This document shows, in pieces, positions 12,737 through 24,028 of a DNA stretch of 64,000 nt. A model generated the notes under the pieces. That model was not told the DNA's origin and searched no databases. It saw nothing but the letters and a program-made list of their open reading frames with translations. The position numbers and the translations under genes were made by a program. This DNA is from Pogona vitticeps (Eukaryota; Chordata; Lepidosauria; Squamata; Agamidae). Numbering within the stretch: position 1 is the stretch's first letter; the number at the start of each line of letters is the position of its first letter. The stretch lies in the NCBI RefSeq assembly GCF_051106095.1, contig NC_135785.1:221955045-222019044 (forward strand). The letters are read 5' to 3'.

Positions 12737-13436
12737 ATTTGATATCCTTGGAGTAAATGTGGAGAATATAAATGTAGATGAAGTATAGCTGAAACATCAC
12801 TTTGGGCAGGAAATGGACACTCAGTGATAGAAAATATGCTGTACGCAAAGCAGATCCTAGATTCAGCCTCAGGATCTCCAGTTAAAAATATATAGCAGGT
12901 AATTGCCCTCTCTTCATGAGCCTGGGAGCTGCTGTCAGTGGGAGTAGAACAGGGAAGGGCAACACATGGCATACAGCCTTAACAACTTCTAACTGTGGTG
13001 TGAACACTGTGCAACACAATAGAATTTTGGTATCACATGTGTTAAAGCACTTTTTAAAAAGCGTAAAATGTTTGTGTTCATGGCTTTTAACTTGTTTGCC
13101 ACTGGGGATGTTGTTCATGGTAGATCCCAAGTGGATGAAATTTGCCCCAGATCCACCAGCTGGCCCACTTGTGGAGTAGTGAGTATTGAACAAGATGGTC
13201 TGACTCATTACACACTAGCTTTGTATATTCAAACAGTAAATGCTCTATGATGATAGTTTGAGGTCCAGAAGAAGATTTCCTGAGGACATCTAGTTTTCAA
13301 AATTTCTGAAAGGTAGCACAAGGTTTTATTTCTTGAAAACATGATTTCTAGCAATGAAAATAAGAGAAACCCATTCATCCAAGAGTCTGTTTAAGTCCAA
13401 AGGAAACAAAGTTCCAAGTCCCTATGAAAGCTACAG
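12737..13436. other. No gene seen
   Basis: Unique-looking sequence. Frames of about 85-108 codons on both strands lack any recognisable motif and overlap each other, so I treat them as chance. Confidence 0.55.
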
Positions 13437-13676
13437 CGATATATTGGATAGAGTACTGGATATGGGCCAGGTATATCTGAGGCAAGATCACTGTTCAGCC
13501 ATGTAGCTTGCTGAGAAACTTAAGACTCAGACATTGCATATCTCTCAATCTAACTCAGTTCAGCAAATCCTTATGAGGATAAAATAGGGAATTGGAAGAA
13601 CCCATTCGAGCTGCCGCCTTGAGCAAAGGGTGGGGTAAATGGACTAAATGCATAATAAAAATAAATCAGCCTGGAG
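13437..13676 (+). repeat. tRNA-derived SINE, MIR-like layout
   Basis: A decayed SINE. The head is GGATAGAGTACTGGATATGG. The body has AACTCAGTTCAGCAAATCC...ATGAGGATAAAAT, corresponding to the conserved CTACCTCACAGGG..TGAGGATAAA core. The tail is GCTGCCGCCTTGAGCAAAGG then TGGGGTAAAT and an A-rich end. The order fits a squamate tRNA-SINE with an L2-like end. Divergence is high, so it is old. Confidence 0.6.
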
Positions 13677-14217
13677 CAAGTGCCAACCAACTAGTTATAT
13701 ATTGCACTTAGGTTGAGTTCATGTGTGCCCATTCATAAGTGGTAACTGTCAAAGAGTCCTTATGTCTGTCTAAATCTGCAGAAAGGCAAAATACTCTTAC
13801 AGGTGTCAATTGCTTCTGATATTTTGATGCTTTGCAATTCAGAGGCAAATGATGCTTTAAATGTCAACATACTAAACTGCTTCACTGGCCATTAACTCAT
13901 AAATCTTATTAATTTTCACAGGGCACAGTGTAGGAAGGCAATAGATAATGAAGGTTTTGAGAGGGCACTGAAGGGAACAGGCATCTGGCTTAATTTCAGG
14001 TTCTTAGAACATACTGCCAAGTTTTTCCATAGATGACCGAGGGGCTTCTCCTGTAGAAATGACAACAAAAACAAAGTTTACCATGGATCACTGGCAGACA
14101 ACGCTTGGAGAGTTTTATAACTCAATCTAGGTATGTATACTTAGAGATAAGTAAGTCTGCTCCCAGTCAAGTGCCTTACTTCTTCATGAAAACAGTACCA
14201 GAAGTTATTATTTAGTT

Positions 14218-14347
14218 CAATGGTCCCCAACCTTGGGTTTCCCTGTTGGACTAAACTCCCAGAAGCCTTCCCTGCTAGCTGTGCTGGCCATGATTTCTGG
14301 GAGATGTAGTCCAAGAACATCTGGGGACCTAAGGTTGATAACCACTG
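14218..14347. mobile_element. Foldback hAT-type MITE with 8-bp duplication
   Basis: A 130-bp element whose two halves are inverted copies. It starts CAATGGTCCCCAACCTTGGG and ends AGGTTGATAACCACTG. It is flanked by ATTTAGTT on the left and ATTTAGAT on the right, an 8-bp target-site duplication with one change, fitting the hAT preference nTnnnnAn. It has no coding capacity and would have been moved by a transposase in trans. Confidence 0.75.
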
Positions 14348-14477
14348 ATTTAGATAAAATCCTGTTGCAAATAAGTTGTCCATTACTTTAAATACTTTAT
14401 CAGTCTATGGATAGTCAAATGAGTTCTTAATATGACAAAATCAGGAATGCAATATGTGGGTTAACAATAAGGATAAT

Positions 14478-14704
14478 AATATGCTATCAAGTCAATTTTG
14501 ACTGATGGTGACCTTTTTCAGGGTTTCCCAGGTAAAGAATACTCAGACGTGGTTTACCATCCCTTTGTTCTGTAGATGTCCTTCAACTGTATCACTTGCT
14601 CAAGGACACACAGGCAGGTTCTACTCACAGGAGGCACAGTGGTGAATTGATCTCCCAGCCTCTGGCACCACAGCCAGACACCTGAACCATGGAGCTATCT
14701 AGCC
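14478..14704 (-). repeat. tRNA-derived SINE, minus strand
   Basis: Read on the minus strand, this has a tRNA-like head and ends with a GTCAAAATTGACTTGATAGC-type tail. That tail is shared with the pieces at 36.7, 53.1 and 61.7 kb (GTCAGAGCTGACTTG and similar). Divergence is considerable. Confidence 0.5.
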
Positions 14705-15634
14705 AGCTACAGAATAATAATATATGGATTGCATACCTTAAATTTGACTAAATCACAATAAATTGTTCTATATGTAGCTAGGAAGTACTGAGGTACAATA
14801 TAATGTTTGCATGAATGTGTGAATCTGTCCTGAGTCCCCTGGTGGTATGGTAAAAGCCTCAGAAATCTGTGTATTATCTATGTATGGTTCCCATTTCGAA
14901 ATATAACTTCTCAGTAGGAAATGAGACAGGAAAGATATGGGAAGCTTAAATATGGAGAGAAAGGTAAAAAGAAAAGATCCTATTTATTATATATTTTTCT
15001 GTGTAATGTATTTTGCCCAGAACTGAGACCCAAGACTGATTACAGTGATAAACTATATTCACAGATGGCTTGAGAACCAAGAGGATTGTGCATATGTGTG
15101 AACATATGTGCATTTTTGGAAATGCATTGCCTCCTGTGTGTATATTTACTCTCCAAATATGGAATTCCTGTAATATCCTAAGCTGTTTCATAAAGAAGCA
15201 GGTACAAGTACAAGTAAACAGGTACACTAAGCAAGTCACTAAAGAATTAAATGCTTTTTCATGTGCTTACATTAATGCCAACATTCCCGTATCTTCCACA
15301 TCATGTACTGGACATAGCCTAATATTATTAGGCTGCCAAATTAAGCCATGAAATGCTAGCTATTCTTTCCTACTATGGATGTAAGAAATAGAAATGGCAT
15401 TTCTCATGTTCATTTGTACACATGGACATGAGAGAATTTGTAGACATGAACATAATTTCATGTACAAATGCACACAAACACATGCAGAGCCAATTAGCTT
15501 CTGGAAACACAAAAGCAATATTTTAGAGTTGATGAAATTTTGTTTGTTATCTGTTCAAGTATTCATTTGTGGGTTTTTTAGAAAGTTTACCATAAAAATA
15601 TTATTTGTTATGTATGAAGTTTGGAGTAAATTAC
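14705..15634. other. No gene seen
   Basis: No coding frame is supported. A GAGTCCCCTGGTGGTATGG string near 14832 resembles a SINE head but is too short to assign. Confidence 0.5.
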
Positions 15635-15985
15635 ATTTCATCCCCTGGACTGCAAGGAGAACAAACCTATCAATTCTAAAGGAAAACAACCCTGAGTGTT
15701 CACTGGAAGGACAGATCCTGAAGCTGAGGCTCCAGTACTTTGGCCATCTCATGAGAAGAGAAGACTCCTTGGAAAAGACGTTGATGTTAGGAAAGTGTGA
15801 CGGCAAGAGAAGGGGACGACAGAGGATATGATGGCTGGACAGTATCATCAAAGCGACCGATATGAATTTGACATAACTCCGGGAGGCAGTGAAAGATAGG
15901 AGGGCCTGGCGTGCTCTGGTCCATGGGGTCATGAAGAGTCGGACATGACTAAATGACTAAACGAAATGAAAACGAAACATTTCAT
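15635..15985 (+). mobile_element. BovB (RTE-clade) LINE 3' fragment
   Basis: A 5'-truncated BovB copy. The frame reads PWTARRTNLSILKE, then CSLEGQILKLRLQYFGHLMR, KTLMLGKCDGKRRGRQRI and, past an in-frame stop, a DRRAWRALVHGV-like end. These are the C-terminal signature of the BovB reverse transcriptase protein. Several premature stops show that it is dead. The 3' end runs into AGTCGGACATGACTAAATGA, the terminal sequence shared with Sauria SINEs. Compare the longer minus-strand copy at 17.8-19.4 kb. Confidence 0.9.
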
Positions 15986-16647
15986 CCAAAAGGAAAAGTC
16001 TATGAGGAGTTATGTATCAGAGTTACAATATTAGACTTACTTCCATTGTTTCACAGCATCTAAATGACCCTGCAGTAAATAACTGCTTCCATAAGCAAGG
16101 TTTTCCTACTCCTCAGATTTCAAGATTTGCTAATAAAGTAGCATTAATCCTTGTGGTGTCCTTTTGCTTGCTACTCAACTGGAAGCATCAGAGGATTTTA
16201 AACTGAAGCTAAACCTCAAAGGATTGCATTTCAGGTTTGGATTAATGTTGTCCATTATCTCTTGCCATTAAAACTTTTGAAACATGAGCCTTATACAGAG
16301 TGCATGACATAGATGGAGATCTTATGTCTGATACAGAGACTGAGTATTTATGTTACTAAAATTGGATCCCTGCACCAAAGCTTCATGATGGCTCTTAGGA
16401 AGGGCCAAAATGAGGTTATTTTAACAAACTCCATGACACTTTGTCACTTTCTTCCTTCCTAATAGGAATATGGATGCTCTTCTTTTCAAACAGATTTATA
16501 CAACAATGAACAAAAACCTCATACAATTAACCATGAAGGAAATGATATTGAGTTTTGTATGGATAATGCATCAGAAATGACCTTAAAATTTTGTTTCCCG
16601 CAACTTCTTTCCATTCAACTATACAGCATCTTTTTCCCCCACTCAAC
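15986..16647. other. No gene seen
   Basis: AT-rich sequence with no supported frame or repeat. Confidence 0.6.
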
Positions 16648-16660
16648 TACATTGCATCTC

Positions 16661-16990
16661 AGGGATGTGGTGGCGCTGCAGGTTAAACTGCAGAAGCCTC
16701 TGTGCTGCAAGGTCAGAAGTCCAGCCGTCGTAAGATCGAATCCACGTGATGGAGTGATCTCCCGTCGCTTGTCCCAGCTCCTGCTAACCTAGCAGTTCGA
16801 AAGCATGTAAATGCGAGTAGATAAATAGGTACCACCTTGGTGGGAAGGTAATGCCGTTCCGTGTCTAGTCGTGCTGGCCATCAGACCATGGAAACTGTCT
16901 ACAGACAAACGCTGGCTCTGTGGCTTGGAAATGAGGATGAGCACTGCGCCCTAGTTGGACACGACTGGACTAAATGTCAAGGGGAACCTT
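16661..16990 (+). mobile_element. Sauria-type SINE, full length, with target-site duplication
   Basis: A complete-looking 330-bp SINE. It starts AGGGATGTGGTGGCGCTGC, a tRNA-like A box, with a B-box-like AGATCGAATCC about 65 bp on. The body carries AGTAGATAAATAGGTACC and the GGTGGGAAGGTAA block. It ends in GGACACGACTGGACTAAATG then GTCAAGGGGAACCTTTA, matching the BovB 3' end. A perfect 13-bp duplication (TACATTGCATCTC, 16648-16660 and 16991-17003) brackets it, showing target-primed insertion and a fairly recent date. Transcription would be by RNA polymerase III, with mobilisation by BovB proteins in trans. Confidence 0.92.
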
Positions 16991-17003
16991 TACATTGCAT
17001 CTC

Positions 17004-17343
17004 CTCTCTCTTGAAATTAGACCTTCATTGTGAGTAGCTTTGGAGGAAAAATGAAAGTTTAAAAAGTACTGTGGGATACTTGACAGTGCAGGTTGATTTA
17101 TGAACTTTTCCAATAATTTTAAAGAGCATATTCAATTCTTTTCAAAACAACAACAAAAAAACTGGTCTATAAATGTGGGATATAAATGTGCTTCTGTACC
17201 CATCATTCAAAAAAGCCAGGAAATAACCTAATATTGCTGCCTAATAACGTGCCTGTGTTGCCAGCAGGAAAAAGGATACCAAGCTTTACATAGCAAAGGG
17301 CAGTTTGAATGTTGACAACACCAATGGCAGCAGTCAACATGGT
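17004..17343. other. No gene seen
   Basis: Short AT-rich spacer between the Sauria SINE and a 123-codon open frame. Nothing was recognised. Confidence 0.55.
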
Positions 17344-17731
17344 CTACCTTTCACACTTATTGAAAAACAGCCCTGACAATTGCTTTGTGTTTGGGTGAGA
17401 AGTGGTTAACTGATGAAAAAAAGGAGCCAGCTTCTGAGATTTTCCCTTACTTGATATCACTTTGTGAATGCTAGTGGTGCTGGGGGACTCCTGTTCAACA
17501 CCTTGACCATCAACCTGTGGGGTGTCTTGGGGTTCCACCATTCCCCATGCTATTTCCCATAAACATGAAAAACCTGAAAGAGGCTGTTCAGAATTTTGTG
17601 GCCTGGTACCACTAGTGTAATGATGATACAACTCCATCTGCTTTTTAAGATCTTCCAGGAGGTCCTGGAGGCCCCAGTATGTGGTCAAACACCCTCCCCC
17701 CATCAATTGCACCATAAAATCTACAAGAGAT
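17344..17731 (-). other. Unassigned 123-codon open frame with acceptor-like start
   Basis: I do not recognise this. On the minus strand a TTATCTCTTGTAG acceptor-like sequence precedes a frame open to a stop at 17344-17346. It has an LQDLLEDLKKQMEL stretch of coiled-coil character and a Ser/Thr/Gln-rich remainder. It sits in non-repeat sequence between a Sauria SINE and a BovB copy. It could be a terminal exon of an unannotated gene, an exon relic, or a chance frame. A frame of this length is not rare in 64 kb. Confidence 0.2.
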
Positions 17732-17761
17732 AAAATATTTCATTTAAATGTACTTTTGCCT

Positions 17762-19408
17762 TTTTGTTGTTGTTGTTTAGTCATTTAGTCGTGTCCGACT
17801 CTTCGTGACCCCATGGACCAGAGGACGCCAGGCCCTCCTGTCTTCCACTACCTCCTGGAGTTGGGTTAAATTCACGTTGGTAGTTTCGATGACACTGTCC
17901 AACCATCTCATCCTCTGTCGTCCCCTTCTCCTCCTGCCTTCACACTTTCCCAACATCAAGGTCTTTTCCAAGGGCTCTTTTCATGAGATGGCCAAAGTAT
18001 TGGAGCCTCAGCTTCAGGATCTGTTCTTCCAGTGAGCACTCAGGCTTGATTTCCTTTAGAATGGACAGGTTTGTTCTCCTTGCAGTCCAGGGGACTCTCA
18101 AGAGCATCCTCCAACACCACAATTCAAAAGCATCAATTCTTCGGCGGTCAGCTTTCTTTATGGTCCAGCTCTCACTTCTGTACATCACTACAGGGAAAAC
18201 CATAGCTTTGACTATTCGGACTTTTGTTGGCAAGGTGATGTCTCTGCTTTTTAAGATGCTATCGAGGTTTGTCATCGGTTTCCTCCCAAGAAGCAGGCGT
18301 CTTTTAATTTCGTGGCTGCTGTCTCCATCTGCAGTGATCATGGAGACCAAGAAACTGAAATCTGTCACTGCCTCCATATCTTCTCCTTCTATTTCCCAGG
18401 AGGTGATGGGACCAGTGGCCATGATCTTAGTTTTTTTGACGTTGAGTTTCAGACCGTTTTTTGCACTCTCCTCTTTCACCCTCATTACAAGGTTCCTTAA
18501 TTCCTCCTCACTTTCTGCCATCAGAGTGGTATCATCTGCATATCGAAGGGTGTTGACATTTCTTCCGGCAATCTTGATTCCGGCTTGGGATTCCTCCAGT
18601 CCAGCCTTTTGCATGATGTATTCTGTATATGTTAAATAAGCAGGTGGACAATATACAGCTTTGTCGTACTCCTTTCCCAATTTTGAACCAATCAGTGTTT
18701 CCATATCCAATTCTAACTGTTGCTATCTGTCCCACATATAGGTTTCTCAGGAGATAGACAAGGTGGTCAGGCACTCCCATTTCTTTAAGGACTTGCCATA
18801 GTTTGCTGTGGTCCACACAGTCAAAGGCTTTTACATAGTCAATGAAGCAGAAGTAGATGTTTTTCTGGAACTCTCTGGCTTTCTCCAGCACATATTAGCA
18901 ATTTGGTCCCTAGTTCCTCTGCCCCTTCGAAATCCAGCTTGGACTTCTGGGATTGGGATGTAGATTGATCTTTTCCAGTCCTCTGGCCACTGTTGAGTCT
19001 TCCAAACATGCTGGCATATTAAATGTAACACTTTAACAGCGTCATCTTTTAAGATTTTAAATAGTTCCACTGGAATGCCATCGCCTCCACTGGCCTTGTT
19101 GTTAGACAAGCTTTCTAAAGCCCACTTGACTTCACTCTCCAGGATGCCTAGCTCAAGGTCAGCAACCACACTATCTGGGTTGTCCGGGATATCCAAATCT
19201 TTCTGGTGTAGTTCCTCTGTGTATTCTTGCCACCTCTTCTTGATGTTTTCTGCTTCTGTGAGGTCCCCACCATTTTTGTCCTTTATCATGTTCATCTTTG
19301 CACAAAATGTTCCTTTAATATCTCTGATTTTCCTGAACAGATCTCTGGTTTTTCCTTTTCTATTATTTTCCTCTATTTCTTTGCATTGTTCATCCAGAGT
19401 TAGTTTTT
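17762..19408 (-). mobile_element. BovB (RTE-clade) LINE, 5'-truncated and broken
   Basis: About 1.65 kb of a BovB retrotransposon: the end of the linker, the reverse transcriptase and the 3' tail. Recognisable blocks in order are EENNRKGKTRDLFRKIRDIK, GGDGIPVELFKILKDDAVKV, QAGFRRGRGTRDQIANM, IYFCFIDYVKAFDCVDHSKL (RT motif A), NTLRYADDTTLMAESEEEL (RT motif C, YADD intact), RRLLLGRKPMTNLDSILKSR and a basic RRRRGRQRMRWLDSVIE end. The coding line is spread over at least four frames (shifts near 18.85, 18.6-18.7 and 17.95 kb). IPIP joins directly to the VQAGF block, so about 40 residues around RT motif 1-2 seem deleted. No endonuclease domain remains. The tail is AGTCGGACACGACTAAATG plus (AAC)n. 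It cannot encode active protein. Confidence 0.93.
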
Positions 19409-22099
19409 AAGAAACTGTATGTGACCAGCCTGTCACTTCCAGTTTTTGACTAGCCAAGGTGCATGTATTGTATTTAAATGGGAAATGGTTCTCCCAAGGT
19501 TTCTGAGACATATGAAGAATTGAGAGACTATGATGCAGCCCACCAAACATTGGAGATGGGTGAGAAACAAGAGTTCCCAGCCCCAGAGGTTGCCTGGCCT
19601 GCTATAAAACACAAAGAATTTTTAAAAAATCATGCTTCTTAAGGATACCCATAAGCAGACACCAGGCGTCTTTCTTTGGCTTATTCATCAAGGGCTTCTT
19701 CCAAGCGATAATGTGACTTAAAACATCCTTAGAAGTGTTGTGTGTCATGAGATCTTTCATGGCCATGTCAATGGCACAAAGTTAGTTCAGGAGTGTGAGG
19801 CTTTTGGCTCTCCATGTGTATTGGAGTTCTAACACCTGTAATTCTCTATCACTGGCTAAGCTGGGAGTCAAAATATTTGACTCAATTTGGTGTTCATAGA
19901 AGAATACTGTTCTTTTTCACACAGAATTTTTAAACTGATGAAACTAAACACATAATGACTATAATGTTATTTTTAATAGAATTTCAACTGTCTAAGAATG
20001 CACTGTAGATTCTAGAGTGAAATTGATTGTCGGACTTAGTGAAGATTGTTTTTTAAAAAAGCTTTTTTGCTGAATTGTGTACATATGAGGTTTTAAGATT
20101 TAACTTTCCCACGTACTCTGCTCAATTTTAGGTAGGACGTGGAAATGTTACATTTTTAAACACAATTCCCAGAGGCCTGCCTGATGAAGAAACAGTATTA
20201 AACCACTATTTGGTTGGTTTAATAAAGGTATCATAATAAATTTTGGAATTTATTATGTGCTGGCACAGTTATCTCAACTTTCAATGTAAGCTTGTTATCA
20301 AGAGTACTATAATGTTTTCCAGGTATCCTAGAGGTACATATTTTGGGGTTTTGCATAATAAAAATAAAACAAGAACAAAAGCAAAAATATTGTAGCATCT
20401 TATAGAGTTAATGTATTTATTTTAACAGGTATTTTCAAGAGTTGTCAGAGGAAGTGGACTGTAACCCTCAAATGTGGCAAATGAGAAGAGCATAAATAAC
20501 ACAGAAAATGAGTTTTCAAAATGCTAATTGGATCAAGAGAATCATAGTGGAAGAAGGCATTTGGAGTGTAAAAAGCCCAATCACAAGTGTTTTAAGGGCA
20601 GCCGTATGCTACCCACTTATCTGAAAGTACCTCCCAATGAACTCAACACAATTTACATCGGACTTGACAGGTATAAGATAATGGTACTACAAATTATCTA
20701 TGCACTACATATTTTAAAATACAGTTTTCTGCACATTTTGCTGAGAGTGAAAGTAAACATGCACTGCACTTCCTAAAGAAATTCTGAATAAATTAAACAT
20801 AATTATTTTCTTTCATACTGATATTAATAATTAGCTTCAAAACGGGAAATGGAAAGAGCTGCCCAGTAGAGCAATGGCAGCACCTAGTTGGCTGATTCTT
20901 CTGCTCCAGAAGCACTACAGGATTGCCTTTGACATGAATGAAGAAGTCTCAAAACATATTTCCCAATCTGTAAGTGTTCCTGGGACACAGTAGTTGGTCC
21001 AGATTCATTTCCCATTTACTGTACAACTATAATTCAACCTAACTGTACCTTTCTTATTTTAATAGTATCCAATTTTAAGAAAATGTTACCTTGCTTTTAA
21101 TATGGTTGCAGTAATTAAACATTTAATCTAATCTTCTTCAATGAACAGAAGCATGCAATAATGAATGTACATATAATATAAACTGCTATAAGACGGTATA
21201 TGAATTCTCCCCTACTCCTTTCAGTGTTAATGTGTATATATGAACTATCTCTGGCAATACTGTAACCAGAGCTCCCTAAAAGGATTGTTAATTGCTACAC
21301 AACATTCTGAATTATGGTGGAAACAACACTATCTCTCTCTATTCTTATTCAAGCTTGTGGGGGGAATATTAGCAGATAATTTTTGTACCTTGGAATATGT
21401 ATGGAATCTGCAAAGTACAGCCCTCCTAGTCTTCTTGTATTGCTCCATTCTGTTCAGGACTGATAGCTGCAATCCAGTAATGCTAGGGCATGCTTACTCC
21501 AGCTCTGCTATAAACAGTGAAAAGTAATCTGCAGTGCAATCCATACAAGTCTGCTCAGAAGGAAATCCCATTGAGTCAATAACTACAACACTTAACTTCT
21601 CTCATAGATGAGATACATTATTTTTAATGGCTTTATTGAAAATGTAAACATTTTTGTACCATTTTCACTTTCTATAAACTGTATGCATGTTCCCCCTTTT
21701 CAAGAAAATATCAACGTCTTAAAGTAGATAAACCATAGCCTTCAGTTCTTCCAACTATCTGTTATCTCCTGTTAGCTGATAGAAAATAAAACAAAATGTG
21801 ACATAAATAATAAATAAGCTACACAGTGTAGTAGACACAGGAAGAATGGAAGGCTATGATTTGATTTGATTTTTTTAATAATATGCTGTATTGAAAAAAA
21901 CAGAATATATTACATTATAATTGTAAAAGAAAAACATACAGCTAAGCTGTTTTCCCTTTTCAAATATAGATATTTAAAAGCTATTTAAGAAGCATGGAAA
22001 CAATACTAACTTAAACAAACGCTCTCTAACAACAGAAACATCGGAGGATCGCATTAGACATTCTTGCTGCAGCATCGCAAGAAAAGCTGGGCTAACCAT
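19409..22099. other. 2.7 kb upstream of the CpG island, no gene seen
   Basis: AT-rich sequence with only short frames. No repeat was confidently assigned. It lies upstream of the CTU1 promoter region, so a divergent transcript from the CpG island would run through here, but no coding exon is recognisable. Confidence 0.5.
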
Positions 22100-22800
22100 C
22101 TCATTTGAAGGAGTAACCCCGCCCCGCCGTCCCATTGTCCGACGCCAGGTATGGGTAAACAGCGCGATGCACCTGCGTGATCACTCCAAGGCCTGGGAGA
22201 CGACGCGGCCCCTTTAAGAGCTCCTTCCCCCCCCCCGTCCTCTCTTCAAGGGGCGGCAGCATGCAGAGGAAGAAGAGAAAAGGGGGGAGGGTGGGGCTCG
22301 AGGTCACGTGCCGCCGGCCCCTGCCGAGGCGCTCCGCGGCTGCAGGGTCACGTGATTCGCGGCCTCCCTGCACTCGGCGCGGCCCGGCGCAGAGGGCGGA
22401 CGCCGAAGCTGGAGTGGGCCTCGCACCGGGTTCTGGCAGTTGCAGGCAGAGCTGAGCGAGCAAGGGGTGGCAGAGGCTTCCTCAAGCGCCTACTGCCGCG
22501 GGTGAGAAGAACGTGTTTGAGGCGGCCCTCAGCTTTTCGAGCGGTGGGGGGGCGAGCGGGTTTGGTTCCAATGGATTCCTTTGGTCTCTTGGAGGAAATT
22601 GGCCGGCCAGGCCTGGAGCCGCCGGGGACGGAGATGCCGGCGGGGATCCGTGACGTGGCGCTGAGGAGGCGGCCTGAGGGACCGTCTCCGAGGGGGGGGG
22701 AGGAAGGAGACTGCGCAGTGGCGCCTCGTTCACTTCCTCTGCGTCGTCCCCCCCCCCGTATTCGCCTTCACGAAAAAAAAGTGGGACGCTAGGTGGATCG
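22100..22800. promoter_or_regulatory. CTU1: CpG island, probable CTU1 promoter
   Basis: The only dense CpG cluster in an otherwise AT-rich window. It contains GGGGCGG and GCGGCCC-type GC boxes and no obvious TATA box, as in housekeeping promoters. It lies about 1.6 kb upstream of the CTU1 start codon. The sequence CCGCGG followed by GTGAGAAG (donor at 22502) could end a noncoding first exon, and a polypyrimidine-AG site at 24027-24028 could open the next exon. Open frames on both strands here are side effects of GC richness. Whether it also drives a divergent transcript is unknown. Confidence 0.75.
22304..22356. promoter_or_regulatory. Two CACGTG E-boxes in the CpG island
   Basis: CACGTG occurs at 22305-22310 and 22349-22354, 44 bp apart, each preceded by GGT. 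The second, GTCACGTGAT, nearly matches the CLEAR-type palindrome bound by TFEB/TFE3/MITF and also suits USF or MYC/MAX. Position in the island supports a promoter role. The actual binder is an inference. Confidence 0.55.
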
Positions 22801-23095
22801 CTGGGGTCTCCAAGGGAGGAGGGTCTCCCTCTTTAATCCCCTCCTATTCAATGGTTAAATTATAAGGGTTGTCTCCGAATGCAGTGATGGACAGAGTCTC
22901 CTCCCGCCTTTACTTTTCTAGCGGTCCTAGAAGTACAGTATGGGGTAAAATTTACTGTATTGAGGATGTATATGTGCCCATCGCAAGGAATAAGTGCCTA
23001 GTTTTCTCTTCTGTACTGGGAAAAACACATTTTTCTAGGTTTTTGCTTTTCGCTCGTGTGTATAGTTTTCAGTACAAGTCTGTCGAGGTCCTGCT

Positions 23096-23360
23096 TACCC
23101 TTTTCCCCCCAAAATAAGCCCTAACCTGAAAATAAGCCCTAGTATGATTTTCATGATGTTCCTAATATAAGCCTTACCCCCAAAATAAGCCCCAGTTAAT
23201 CTACCATTGTAGATTATGACATGGCTGTATTTGAATCAATGTAGATTGTTGTACATAAAAAATAAAAAAAATAAAACAATCCCTGAAAAGAAGTCCTAAT
23301 GCATTTTTGGGAAGCAAAATTTGATATAAGACCCTGTTTTATTTTAGGGGAAACGTGGTA
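23096..23360. mobile_element. Short DNA-transposon relic with inverted ends
   Basis: The left end is TACCCTTTTCCCCCCAAAAT and the right end AGGGGAAACGTGGTA. Complemented, the right end resembles the left, giving imperfect inverted termini of about 25 bp. The unit AAAATAAGCCCTA recurs inside, as in a dispersed vertebrate MITE I remember. TA at both outer ends would fit a Tc1/mariner-type insertion, but that class is inferred. It lies within the presumed first intron of CTU1. Confidence 0.6.
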
Positions 23361-24028
23361 GTTGGGTGGTATTTATGTGATGATTGCTTTATTCTGGAAT
23401 CCCTTTTAGAAAAAAAATAATTGTCTACAATTAGTTAAATATTAAAAACGAAATTCATGGTTGGTATTAATTATGCACAGTAAATTGTGTGCTTTAAGCT
23501 AGACTTGCTATTTTGAAGGTACAGATATACCTTTAATTTTTATTGGAATACTTTATGTCACCATATCTTTTGTAAAGTAACATTGAAACATCCGTTTACC
23601 TTTGCAGTAAGAAAAAATTGAGGGTTTATAATTTAATCCTTTCCTACTTGGAATTATTAATACTGTAATTTTATTTGCAAACAGGGCTAATTACTTTTCT
23701 TTCTATCTTGCCATATCTATGTGTATTAAAGATATATGGGGAAAAATAGTTCTGTGCTGGTAATTTTAATAAGGTATTGGAATTGTATGGATGGAATTTT
23801 TGTTGTTGTTTAGAGCATCCATATTTTAAAAAATTTCCTTAAGGAATGCTTTTCTGGTCCTCAGCCATAATATAGTAAGATGGTTGTCTACTCTCACTGT
23901 TATGTTTGAGGAAATGGGCTTGATCCATGAGAGCACATATTAAAATATTGCTGTTAGCCTTTTAGACACTGCATTGTTTTTGTCTCTTGGTTTTATTTGT
24001 GTTTGTTTTGTCTGATGTGCTTGCACAG
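23361..24028 (+). other. CTU1: Presumed 5' intron sequence of CTU1
   Basis: AT-rich sequence ending in a long T-rich tract and TTGCACAG (AG at 24027-24028), a good splice acceptor. No coding content. Intron status depends on the predicted upstream exon and is not proven. Confidence 0.4.

Noticed and set aside
12258-12848. A 196-codon minus-strand open frame
   Set aside because: It runs straight through the inverted foldback repeat at 12463-12736, and its middle is the translated repeat.
22352-22792. Long open frames on both strands in the CpG island, including one reading MDSFGLLEEIGRPG
   Set aside because: GC-rich sequence has few stops. No frame has a recognisable protein, and the frames overlap. 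A real first coding exon cannot be excluded but is not supported.
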